Source: Nemertoderma westbladi
Taxonomy: Eukaryota; Xenacoelomorpha; Nemertodermatida; Nemertodermatidae
DNA: 64,000 nucleotides
Assembly: GCA_032718475.1 (NCBI GenBank)
Contig: JAUCBJ010005597.1
Location: 1 to 64,000 of the forward strand
Direction: 5' to 3'
Below, one piece after another: positions 54,828 to 64,000 of the stretch. A model generated the notes under the pieces. That model saw only the letters and a list, made by a program, of their open reading frames with translations, was not told the origin of the DNA and did not search any database. Position numbers and translations under genes: made by a program. Position 1 is the stretch's first letter. Every line of letters starts with the position of its first letter.

Positions 54828-55223
54828 AAATCGGCCTCCCGCCAGTGCTGCTAATAGTCTAAACACCCCAGTGGTAATAGGGTTAACGTTTAAATATTCG
54901 GATCGACAGAACTGCAGACCACACTTTATTCTTTATTACTGGTGCCTCTATGCTAAGACTCTCCTTACTTCGTGTCTCTAACTTATTTCCATTGGCCGAA
55001 AGGGTCAATTTTAAGGTCCGAAATTCAACAAAATTTCTTAAAATAAATGAAAGCCTCTTGACTTAGGGTTTAATTACTGCCTTAAGGGTTTGGGCCGCTA
55101 CTCTTGTAACCTGGGAGGCCCAGAAGTGCGAGAAAATGTGGGCGCCTCTATAGGATATGAATAATACCTCTTGTATGTGGATCAACAATAAAGTATATAA
55201 AGGTAACTGTTACATTAAATCTA

Positions 55224-55229
55224 TTTATT
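55224..55229 (-). terminator. Possible polyadenylation signal of the SLC6-like gene
   Basis: TTTATT on the plus strand is AATAAA on the gene strand, about 135 bases past the stop codon. Confidence 0.35.
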
Positions 55230-55364
55230 TGTGCCAGAAGGCATTAACTCGACAATATATGGATAGTTCTATAATATCAACAAAATTATATTAACTTAAT
55301 CTTTAATCTGCCAGTCAAGTTAGCCAATATTATGTTTCTTTAATTTGTTTTCAATACCACCAAG

Positions 55365-57455
55365 TTATATGGGGTTGGGGAATTGTAGGTTGGAAGCCGA
55401 TTTGGCCCGCTCTCTAGCCAAACCTGTAGGTTTAATTGCAGGTAGATTATTCCCACTTTCTTCCGCAGTCACAAATTCATCTTCTTCTTCAGGAATTGTC
55501 ATTAACAAATACTTCGCTTCAAACTCAGTCAAATTTTTAACACGGAGGCAGTGGACGTCTCGAAGCTTCTTTTCGGGGAATTCGGAATAATCCACCAGCA
55601 TCTGAAACTTATCGAGATACTTTTTGTGGTACAAACTCCCCAGAATCGGTACCCACATAAACACGAAAATTGGAAAGAGATACCCGTAGAATTCAGCCCA
55701 TAAAGGATATTTTCCACTTACCTGTTCATTTAGAATGAGATCGGTTGTACCATGAGGTGTGTATGAATGGGCTGTATTTAAATCTACAATAATTTTGTTC
55801 ATGGTAATCAATGTCAGAATGATAGGTGACATATATCTCCAATTAATCATAAAAAATTTACTCGGTTTTTCTCCGGTCATAGTTTCGAAGTCAAACATGA
55901 GTTTACTGAAAAACCCCGGTGTTAATGAAGCAGTCACTGATATCAGCATAGTATTGATTGTTCCGGACAATTCGATTACGAAATATGTCCCAATCTCAGA
56001 AAGATAAGTTCCAATTCTCAAGGTGAACATCAAACTAATAATCCAGAAAATTATGCATACAATTAGTAGGGCCAGATTGAATGATATCGGCAGTCTTGAT
56101 TCTCGTATTAGACTACCCACCACGTACATCCTTGTTATCATTGAATTCAGTCCAAGGACTGCTATAATACTGAAGTATGCGGCAGCCCACAGTTGTGACA
56201 TATCCATCACCACAAACACGTCCGACATTCTCATTATCATGAACTCTACGGAGTCTTCCTTACTAGCGTTGGCTGCAGAAATTATTAATAGAGCACTAAC
56301 ATTGGTCTCGCAATCCGTAGTATTGACAAGGTCGTCTTTTTCTTTTTTACAAATCTCCGAGTCCATAACAGCCTTTCTACCAAGATGTGCATAGATGGTT
56401 ACAGCGCAAAGTATGGACATTGCATAATCAGCAAAAGCGATAATTCTGGCGTCGGTATAAAATATGTTTGTCCTTGGTAGGAAACTAGATAGACAAAGAT
56501 GACCACCTAATCCTACCCCTGAGCTAACTATCGCCTGAGCTAAAGCAGCATACCAGGCTGTCAGGTCAACTATTTTGCCAAAATCAGGCTGAAACAGAAA
56601 TTCTACACCAGCTTTACCACCTTCAGAAGAAACTGCATGTATAAGCAAAGCTGTGGTCATTAATACCCAGTAGGGAACTGTGAATTTTAGGATATTTAGC
56701 GAGGAACGAATGCCCCCAATCATACATGCGTACAATATGATCCATACCACTGTATTTGAAGCTAATACATTTAAGGCAAAATATGGTTTCTTGAAATCAT
56801 TTAGGTCTGTAGCTACACTAAGTGAAGTGTTGTAATAGAAATATGCACTCGCTGTTTTCCCTTCAGAACACCCGCTCTTAAATGTTTCATTTACATGCCA
56901 CGAATCATCTTCAAATTGTTCAGTTTTTTCTATCGGGCAGTTGCTCCAAGGTAAGGGATTTTGAAATGACAACAACAAATAATAAAAACAGTGGGAAACA
57001 TTTACAAGTTGAATCACTATAGTTAGGGCGCATGCTAATAAAGTAGCAGCACCAATTCCGGTGAGATAAGGGTTTACCTGATACCACGTTAAAACGGTGC
57101 TACGACGAAAACGTTGGCCAAGTCCCAATACCAAAGCCATGAATGGCGTCACTATGAAGAAGTACCAAATAGTGAATTGAGCGAGAAAAACAATTCCACC
57201 GTGTTCATCCATTGTGAGTGGAAATTTCGACATGTTTGAGAGTCCCACTGCGTAGCTAATTGGTAACAGGAAATATCCCATTTTCGATGTAAATAAGTTT
57301 CTCGCACTTTCATTATGTGCGTCTTCTAAAACAAACTCTGATACCCTAATATTAGACTGTTTCCTTAGCAACTTCCTCGATATAACTGGTTGATATTCAA
57401 CCAGGTCCAACTCATTCATATAGGCATGATACTTACTGTCATCAGCGGTTCCCAT
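55365..57455 (-). CDS. Divergent SLC6-type (sodium neurotransmitter symporter family) transporter, intronless
   Basis: 696 residues, in the size range of SLC6 proteins, with about 12 hydrophobic spans. TM1 (about 57-79) carries SYAVGLSNMSKFP, aligned to the family's YAVGLGNVWRFP. LPWSNC (168-173) ends TM3 and opens a long extracellular loop with glycosylation sites NETF and NTSL. TM6 (about 300-325) has AIVSSGVGLGG for the family's FSLG-G-G motif. The usual Trp-Arg of TM1 is Ser-Lys here, and Arg is the outer-gate residue in the family, so substrate and ion coupling cannot be predicted; it may be an orphan or non-transporting member. The acidic C-terminal tail has EEEDEF. The absence of introns is unusual for SLC6 and suggests a retrocopy, but the long intact frame argues for a functional gene. 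The ATG at 57455 is the first in frame. Confidence 0.85.
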   Translation of the reverse strand: MGTADDSKYHAYMNELDLVEYQPVISRKLLRKQSNIRVSEFVLEDAHNESARNLFTSKMGYFLLPISYAVGLSNMSKFPLTMDEHGGIVFLAQFTIWYFFIVTPFMALVLGLGQRFRRSTVLTWYQVNPYLTGIGAATLLACALTIVIQLVNVSHCFYYLLLSFQNPLPWSNCPIEKTEQFEDDSWHVNETFKSGCSEGKTASAYFYYNTSLSVATDLNDFKKPYFALNVLASNTVVWIILYACMIGGIRSSLNILKFTVPYWVLMTTALLIHAVSSEGGKAGVEFLFQPDFGKIVDLTAWYAALAQAIVSSGVGLGGHLCLSSFLPRTNIFYTDARIIAFADYAMSILCAVTIYAHLGRKAVMDSEICKKEKDDLVNTTDCETNVSALLIISAANASKEDSVEFMIMRMSDVFVVMDMSQLWAAAYFSIIAVLGLNSMITRMYVVGSLIRESRLPISFNLALLIVCIIFWIISLMFTLRIGTYLSEIGTYFVIELSGTINTMLISVTASLTPGFFSKLMFDFETMTGEKPSKFFMINWRYMSPIILTLITMNKIIVDLNTAHSYTPHGTTDLILNEQVSGKYPLWAEFYGYLFPIFVFMWVPILGSLYHKKYLDKFQMLVDYSEFPEKKLRDVHCLRVKNLTEFEAKYLLMTIPEEEDEFVTAEESGNNLPAIKPTGLARERAKSASNLQFPNPI

Positions 57456-57838
57456 TGTATTGCTATTTATAACTGTACTGCATAACGTTATATTTAATCT
57501 GCAAACAGTAGATCAAGTACCGGTACTCAACTACGGATAGCACTGGATTACACCATATCTCCTAGAATATATTATCTTAATTCATATCATAAGGGCCTAT
57601 AATTTGTGTACCTACTATTTTAGAATGAAACTTTGGTTCTTACCCTGCAAACTAAATTAAAAAACACAAAAAAACGCACAAAACCGCACAAAAATGTGCA
57701 AATGTATAATAGGAACTCGTCCACTCATCCCATAATACACTTCATGGCCTTGCCTGGGCCCAACAACACCACACTACCTCCTCCCCTTGTTGTATTTTTT
57801 GTGTTTTTTGGTTTTAAACTTCTGTGTTCTAGAACATA
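57456..57838. other. Upstream region of the SLC6-like gene
   Basis: Probable promoter side; no reliable element can be named. The first TGTTCTAGAACA of the downstream cluster is at 57825-57836. Confidence 0.4.
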
Positions 57839-57860
57839 GTTGGACCATGGCCTACTATAT

Positions 57861-58757
57861 TTATACGGCCTAACAGGTCACTTGAAGTGGCATCTTAAAA
57901 AGAGGCCAGTTTTTTTTTTACACTATTTTGATATGGGGAGAGTTCTATAAATTTTCATTTGCTGCAATTTGGTCAACGGTCGTAATTGAAGCCTCCTCGT
58001 TAAGTAAGATACTAAATTTTATGGTAGCTAGTGTTTTAGGTAGGTTTAGCTAGTAATTTCGACCCTGGCTCAGACATCCTACTCCCTTCTATAAATATTT
58101 TGTAGTAGCTAGTTCTTATTACTATTTGTATAGAAAATGTTCCAGAACATGTTAGCTATTCATTTTTAAAAAAAATTATGTTCTAGAACAAACATTTTTT
58201 GTTCGAGAACATTTTTTAGAAAAAAATCTGGATTCTATTTAAAACGCATGGAATCGTTCTAAAACGTGTTTAAAATGAATAAAAAAACTTGTGAAAAAAA
58301 ATATTGTGAAAAAAAAAATTTTTTCTTTTTTTTATGGATTTTAAACACGTTTTAGAACGATTCCATGCGTTTTAAATAGAATCCAGATTTTTTTCTAAAA
58401 AATGTTCTAGAACAAAAAATATTTGTTCTAGAGCATAATATTTTTTAAAAATGAATAGCTAACATCTTCTGGAACATTTTCTATACAAATAGTAATAAGA
58501 AGTAGCTACTACAAAATATTTCTAGAGGGAAGTAGGATGTCGGAACCAGTGTCGAAATTACTAGCTAAACCTATCTAAAATACTAGCTACTATAAAATTG
58601 AGTATCTTGATGAACGAGTCTTCGATTACGACCGTTGACCAAATTGCAGCAAATGAAAATTTATAGAACTCTCCCCATATCAAAATATCAAATTATTGTA
58701 AAAAAAAACTGGCCTCTTTTTAAGAGACCACTTCAAGTGACCTGTTAGGCCGTTATA
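57861..58757. mobile_element. 0.9-kb foldback element with arms of about 440 bp
   Basis: Long inverted repeat. The left arm starts TTATACGGCCTAACAGGTCA and the right arm ends TGACCTGTTAGGCCGTTATAA. The arms pair nearly throughout (for example AAATTTTCATTTGCTGCAAT at 57950 and its complement near 58650) and meet at an A/T tract near 58315. It contains exact or near TGTTCTAGAACA copies at 58138, 58179, 58200, 58403 and 58424. There is no coding capacity. Confidence 0.88.
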
Positions 58758-59479
58758 AGTCATGGTTGGACCTTCACACAATATTATGGTAGCTATTAAA
58801 TATTTTGGGAACAGTTCCGCCCGTGCCAACATTTTCGTTGTTTTTTTCAACAAATTTTCATGCTTTTTTGTCAGTTTTTTTCTTGATAAATGTTCTAGAA
58901 CGTATATTGAGTGTTATAGAAATTTGAAAAAAGTTATAGAACTTTTTAATTATTAATTTTCGAGAAAATAATTTCTTTTAAAAATAAAATTATTAAAACA
59001 ATTTTTAAATTTTATTATTTTTTATGCTATTTTGCCTGTTTTTTTTCTATTGATAAGAGTTCTAGAACATTTATTAAATGTTCTAGAACATGATCCAAAT
59101 GTTCTAGAACATTTTTATTAACAATATCCGATAAAAAAATTCCAGAGTTATTTGTTCTTTTAAAAAAAATATTAAAATGATTGTTTAATTTAAAAAAATT
59201 GGAATACAGAACAACTAACCATAACGATAGCATTCTAGAACATTTTTTAAAATGTTAGCTAGGGCTAGTATTGAATACATAGGCCTACACTATAATGGCA
59301 TCAATATCAATCGTCGACATCTATCGACATATATTTTTACTAGCTATAATTATAAATTATTTCTTGAGTACATAAAATTACTAGATGTTAATTATACAAA
59401 AAAAAGTGTTAAAAAAAACTAAAAATATAATTTTTTAAAAATGTTCTAGAACAAAAAATAATATGTTCTAGAACATTAT

Positions 59480-61850
59480 TTAACAAAGAAGTAATTTGAA
59501 ATATCCTAGAATACTTCACACTAACATAAAAAAGTAGTAGCTAGTAAACTATACACATTTTAGAGCAAAATGAAAATGTTGGCACGTACGGAACTCTAGC
59601 CAATATTTTTATGGCTAGTATTTTATGAAAATATTGCAAATAATAATTGTATAATAATAATAATAATAATCTAGCTACCATTAACCTATGATAAAGAAAA
59701 ATAATAATAATAGAACAGTGATAATCATAATAGAACAGTTAAAAACACACATTTAAACAATACAGATTTGGTGTACATGAACAGAAGTGATACCGTTTTA
59801 TATACCGTATTGTATTGTCTGTTCATCGTTTATGCAGAAAGAGCTACGTTATAATAAGATTAAATGGGATAAACAAAATCTTCCAGAATACGATGTATTT
59901 ATTAAATAGAACAAAATCGCGCAGATGCAAAACCATGCAACTTTTGAAAGCCCATATCTCAGCTATTTCCGAATCAAATCCAAATATTTGTACATATTTG
60001 GAATCCTTGCACGGTCAGCTTTCTAACAGTACCAACAAATTACTGTAAGGTTGGAGAATAAAACTGCGGTGTAACTGGTGCAATATCGACTTCTGACTCA
60101 CCCAGCAAGGAGGAGAGAAGTGAAACAATACCTCTGTTTCAAATTTGATGTAATCTCATTAAGATTTGTAGAAAAATTTGGAGGGGGACCAGAATACCTG
60201 AAGAGGGTACCTGAATATAGACACTATATTCAGGTACATTCAAACAGTTACTAGATATAATAAATGATGTGCTACTAGCTAAAATAACGATGTTCTAGAA
60301 AAAATGTTCCAGAACACTAAAAATAACAATTTGGACTACGTAAAACTCATAAAAAAAAACGGGAACAGTTCCGTATGCAGTCGCATTTTTAAAACATAAA
60401 TCATTGCTACCAGGGCAACAATGTAGAGTTCTATAACAAAATATAATTATTGAAATCCACTATTCTAGAACATAAATAAAATAAAAAATATAATGTTCTA
60501 GAACATATAGCTAGTCATTTTTCATATTTAAAATGGCTAGTAATAAAAAATAACTACATTTTTTTAAACATAATCATTGTTACCATGCAAAAAATATAAA
60601 CTGTTATAATATCATCAATATTTTTGGTCATTTATTCTGCAACCGATTAAACCTGAAGTATCAATGTTTTCACATTTTTTTATAATTACAAAAATACTAG
60701 CTAGTAAAAAAACACTAGCTACCATAAAAAAACATATCTACTAATGGGCATTAGTATAGTATCTATGCCCAAATTTTTGATTTTTTTTTAGATCAAAAGA
60801 TTTTTTAATAGGGAGGGGTGGGGTTGGGTTGAATGGGTCGTTGGGCTAAATGGGCCTATTCTATATTTTCTGTCATATTTCGAAAAATACGTACGATGAC
60901 CACAATAATTTAATTGTTTCTCGTACCGGTCCGGTAGTCTAATAAATTTCCTTTTTATTGACCTATAATATGTTGGCATTTGAAGTTTACTTCATGTAAA
61001 TTATTGCTGGTACCGCCATAAAAACAGTCAATTTTGCTAAGCGATTTTCTGTGTTCTGGTTGGTGTGGGACGTTGAAGAATGGATTGTTGAGGTTCCCCA
61101 TTTACCAAGCTATCGTTTCATATACAGTAGTGTATCATGGAGCGTTTTAAACGAGGAGAAACGATCAATTTGTAAAACGGGGGGAAATGGGTCTATCTGA
61201 ATTTTTTAGGGCTAGAGTTCCGTATAGAACTGCATTTTTAAAACATATGCCATTGTTACTATGGCATCATTGAAGAGTTCTAGAACAATAGAAAAGTATT
61301 ATATACTATTCTAGAACATAAATAAAGTAAAAAATATAATGTTCTAGAACATATAGCTCGTTTTTTTTTTAATTTTAAAATAGCTAGTAAATTTAAAAAA
61401 ATATCCAATTTGGTAGATAAATTTTATAATAAATAAATAATATAAATAAATACATTTTTTTGTATTACTAGCTTTTTTAAATTTGAAAAATAACTAGCTA
61501 TATTTTCTAGAACATTATATTATTTGTATTATTTATATATATAAAAAATATATATATTTATATAAGTTTAAATTAAGTTAAGAAAGTTAGGGAATATGAC
61601 TGTAGGGTGTGAGATGAAGTTGTTTTAGTATAATAATATTTTAAGAATTCAAAAGGTGACAACTTATATGATCAATCACTAAAAATTTAATTTTTTATTA
61701 TTAGCTTTCGATAGCTCTCTATATCTTTTTCAAATAAACGATATTCTAGAATTATTGCACTACAAATAATAATACTACCCTAGCAACTAATGTTTGTTAA
61801 ATCTGTGAATCTTTAATCTTTATAATTCTTAAGGATTGAAAACATCAAGT
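59480..61850. other. AT-rich, repeat-laden, no gene seen
   Basis: Homopolymer-rich sequence with diverged copies of a block containing GTTCCGTAT, CATTTTTAAAACATA and two TTCTAGAACA sites (60360-60530 and 61210-61360), and an (ATA)n run near 59650-59675. The open frame at 59815-60048 has no recognisable domain. Confidence 0.5.
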
Positions 61851-61879
61851 CCAAAGTTATTGATCACCACCTCGTTGAG

Positions 61880-61985
61880 AACATTCAAACCCGTTGGTTG
61901 TAAAGTTTCCAACCGACACTGCCATTCTCCTTCTTGGGAATGGCAGTGCCGGTTGGAAACTTTACAACCAATGGGTTTGAATGTT
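61880..61985. repeat. Inverted duplication with arms of about 48 bp
   Basis: AACATTCAAACCCGTTGGTT and onward is repeated in inverse orientation as ...AACCAATGGGTTTGAATGTT with a short spacer (CTCCTTCTTGG). The right arm lies at the start of the transposase remnant, so part of that gene has been inverted and duplicated. Confidence 0.88.
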
Positions 61986-62583
61986 TTAATTAACGGTTAT
62001 CCTTTAAAGTTTGGATCAGGCCAGAGTACGGTACTAACAGTTGAAGAAGAAAGGCAAATCGTGGAAGCGATTTTGTTCATTGGAAAATGCGGGTTACCGG
62101 TGGATATAGAAGTGACGTTAAAGGTATGGTAAAGTCTTTCGTAGTTGCCTTTGGAAGAAAGAATCCTTTTAAAGGATTGGGCAAAGATTGGGTTTTGCAG
62201 TTTGAAGCGAGAAACCAGGAGCTATTCCGTCGTAAATCCGAGCTATTGACCAAAGCAAAAGCTAAAGCGGTTTCTAATGAAATTTTATCTGAGTTTTTTT
62301 ACTAAATTTGAAGATATTTTGAAGGCTAATGATTTGTCGGATAAGCCTGCCCGTATCTTTAATCTGGATGAAATCGGATTGAACACAAATCCTTGTGACG
62401 GAAAGGTTTATCTCCAGTCGGGTTCTCGAGATTGTTATCAAATGGCGCCAACTTGGACTGGGACTTGTACAACTGGGACTCTGGATGTTAGTCGAGGTGG
62501 CCGGAAGTCGTGGAGGATCAAATAATTATGTTTCTAAGGTTATTGAGGTAAATAATGATAACATGGAGATTACTGTACATTAG
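61930..62583 (+). pseudogene. Decayed pogo/Tigger (jerky-like) DDE transposase
   Basis: Three frames in succession carry segments of this transposase family: LTVEEERQIVEAILF (about 62036-62080, start of the DNA-binding HTH region); WVLQFEARNQELFRRKSELL followed by a Lys/Ala-rich helix (about 62190-62280); and RIFNLDEIGLNTNP (about 62350-62391), which contains the first catalytic Asp of the DDE domain and the conserved T-G in altered form (E-I-G). The frame changes between pieces, and the rest of the DDE domain is missing. Not functional. The family is recognised from memory of jerky/Tigger proteins. Confidence 0.75.
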
Positions 62584-62817
62584 GCATCGCGTGTAAAAGC
62601 TTGCAACAAGATTGAAGTTAGTGTTACGGTTGTACTAGCGGATCCACCGGAGTATGGTTGTCATTCATTCTCGGAGATTAGGAGAAAGTTAAATATACCA
62701 GTTGCGTCAGTAGGTAGGCCTACTAAACGTGTGCAACGCACGTTTTGCTTTGAAATAAACACCTTCGGAGAAGAAGACCTTCATTGTTTCTGCCTTGAAC
62801 TTTTAAATAATATTTAG
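62536..62817 (+). pseudogene. Coding remnant downstream of the transposase
   Basis: One frame runs from NNYVSKVIEVNNDNMEITVH, across a TAG at 62581, to a terminal segment with DPPEYGCHSFSEIRRKLNIP, RPTKR and LELLNNI before TAG at 62815. It has protein-like composition and may be the C-terminal part of the same mobile element or of another decayed gene. I do not recognise it. Confidence 0.35.
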
Positions 62818-62819
62818 GA

Positions 62820-64000
62820 CTCTTATTTAGGAGAACATTATTAATATTAAATTTAATATTTTGAACTTACATTTTGACAAAATATAAGTTAAAATGTATA
62901 CAATCTATATATCAAATTTTTGCAAATTTTGTTCTGCTTTTCAACGACCCATTCAACCCGCTTTAAATCCCACAATATATAGCTAATTTTGCCAAAGATT
63001 CAACAGTCCCATTTAACCCCACACTTGACCCATTTTTCCAGACGATTCATTACTTCTAAAAACTGAAATATCTTTCCATAGAATAGTTCTCTACTGTCGA
63101 TTCTTATAAATTCAGAAACTAGAATAATACAATGTTACGTTAGATAATGTTTTTATTTCATAATGAAAGATCAAAAGCAAAAAATAGTCATTAAAAAAAT
63201 GATCCATTCAACCCCCTCCCCCCCCCCCCCCCCCCCCTAGGTTGTTTGGCTTTGTATTATTCATTTTATTCTATAATTATATATTTTTGTTGCTATGGTT
63301 AGCAACATAAATAAAATAAATTTCAATTAATTTCAATTCTTTCTTATTGTAATGATTATTTATTTCTTATTCTTATTGACAAATATATTTGAGGATTAAA
63401 TTACATTTTTATTTTTTTACTATGGCTAATAAAAAGTACTAGCTAACACAAAATCAAAATTACTAGCTACCATCTTTTTGTCAGATGGTAAAATATTTGT
63501 TCTAGAACAAAAAACGTAATAATAAAAGCAGACATTTTACAAGAAAAAGTTAGTCCATTTTTTTTTTAATTTTTCAATTATGATTTTTTCACTAGGTAAT
63601 ATAAAGTACTAGCTAACACAAAATCAAAATTACTGGCTACCTTACTGTCAGAATGTCTAATATTTGTTCTAGAACAAAAAACCTCATGATATAAACCGAT
63701 AATCACTAATAATTTTATCATTTTTTTTTAAATTTTGGCATATATACTATACTAATGCCGTACTAATGTTCTAGAACACAAAAAAGCAGTATTTTTATAA
63801 ATAAAAAAACAATATGTAGGGGCTAATATATACCGTAATAAATCATGTATCAAAAAATTAAAACAAAAAATAACTAGCTAGTCGATTAGCTAATGTTCTA
63901 GAACACAATATTTTTTTGAAAATTAAGTTGCAATGAAGTCGTTGGTAATATTACTATGCAAAAAGTACATAATTTCATTAATTACTATCAAATGCGACTG
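62820..64000. other. AT-rich repeat sequence to the right edge
   Basis: No gene seen. It contains a 20-base poly-C run (63218-63237), a direct duplication of about 75 bp (63436-63509 and 63603-63676, with TACTAGCTAACACAAAATC) and four exact TGTTCTAGAACA sites. Confidence 0.5.
63218..63237. repeat. Poly-C run, 20 bases
   Basis: Uninterrupted on the plus strand, preceded by CCCCCT. Confidence 0.95.

Larger units (their letters stand above)
54541..55364. other. Intergenic, 3' side of the SLC6-like gene
   Basis: No open frame of note. It should contain the 3' UTR of the gene at 55365-57455. Confidence 0.4.
57825..63905. repeat. Cluster of the 12-bp palindrome TGTTCTAGAACA
   Basis: Exact copies start at 57825, 58179, 58403, 59079, 59100, 59442, 59464, 60494, 61340, 63498, 63665, 63767 and 63894. 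At least a dozen more have one to three changes (58138, 58200, 58424, 58891, 59058, 59233, 60291, 60305, 60461, 61276, 61307, 61503). I saw none in the first 57 kb. Several copies sit in repeated blocks: 60360-60530 with 61210-61360, and 63436-63509 with 63603-63676. They are accompanied by TAGCTAG words. The core TTCTAGAA resembles two inverted heat-shock pentamers. Confidence 0.9.

Noticed and set aside
56023-56394. Plus-strand frames within 55345-56394
   Set aside because: Antisense shadows of the SLC6-like gene.
59815-60048. 77-codon plus-strand frame in the AT-rich right part
   Set aside because: No family recognised, surrounded by repeats, no splice or start context.
57825-63905. TGTTCTAGAACA as a glucocorticoid/androgen response element
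   Set aside because: The half sites are in the reverse arrangement with no spacer, unlike AGAACA-nnn-TGTTCT.

Overview
The window is nuclear DNA of an invertebrate animal, probably marine. The evidence is spliced GT-AG genes with animal-type proteins, non-LTR retrotransposons of the endonuclease/reverse-transcriptase (CFDP2-like) kind, tRNA-derived SINEs, many foldback/MITE-like elements and very long tandem arrays. The sequence alone does not let me name the phylum.

The centrepiece is a complete gene for the medium (mu) subunit of the AP-3 adaptor complex on the minus strand, from the start codon at 42647 to the stop at 13932. I assembled it exon by exon from homology and splice sites. Ten exons join in frame to 417 codons, close to the vertebrate protein (418, from memory). 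Two features stand out. First, exon 5 exists in two versions (27781-27907 and 25852-25981) with the same phases, both with usable splice sites; using both or neither gives an early stop, so they look mutually exclusive. Second, the donor end of exon 8 has been tandemly amplified with its splice site: about 18 copies of a 48-bp unit, nearly all with GTAAGT and all in one open phase, so any donor would add multiples of 16 residues. Roughly 18 kb of the 28.7-kb gene is tandem repeat: a 49-bp array (6.8 kb, intron 8), a 43/46-bp array (6.9 kb, intron 4), a 22-bp GC-rich array (2 kb, intron 2), a 316-bp array (1.6 kb, intron 2) and the 48-bp donor array.

Layout. 1-698: 5' end of an unrecognised gene running off the left edge. 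699-13931: intergenic, with two degraded copies of one non-LTR retrotransposon, a frameshifted coding remnant (7624-8540), a 41-bp tandem repeat and several palindromes. 13932-42647: the AP-3 mu gene. 42648-47066: intergenic, with a SINE, a 0.9-kb TIR element and copies of a dispersed repeat. 47067-47705 (+): an intronless TMEM70-like mitochondrial assembly factor. 49.2-54.1 kb: a reverse transcriptase fragment and a nearly full-length but broken CFDP2-like retrotransposon. 55365-57455 (-): an intronless, divergent SLC6-type transporter. 57.8-64 kb: AT-rich repeat territory with at least 13 exact copies of the palindrome TGTTCTAGAACA, a 0.9-kb foldback and a decayed pogo/Tigger-like transposase.

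The three recognisable host genes (AP-3 mu, TMEM70-like, SLC6-like) have no obvious functional link. The interest lies in the architecture of the AP-3 mu gene and in the undescribed repeat families.
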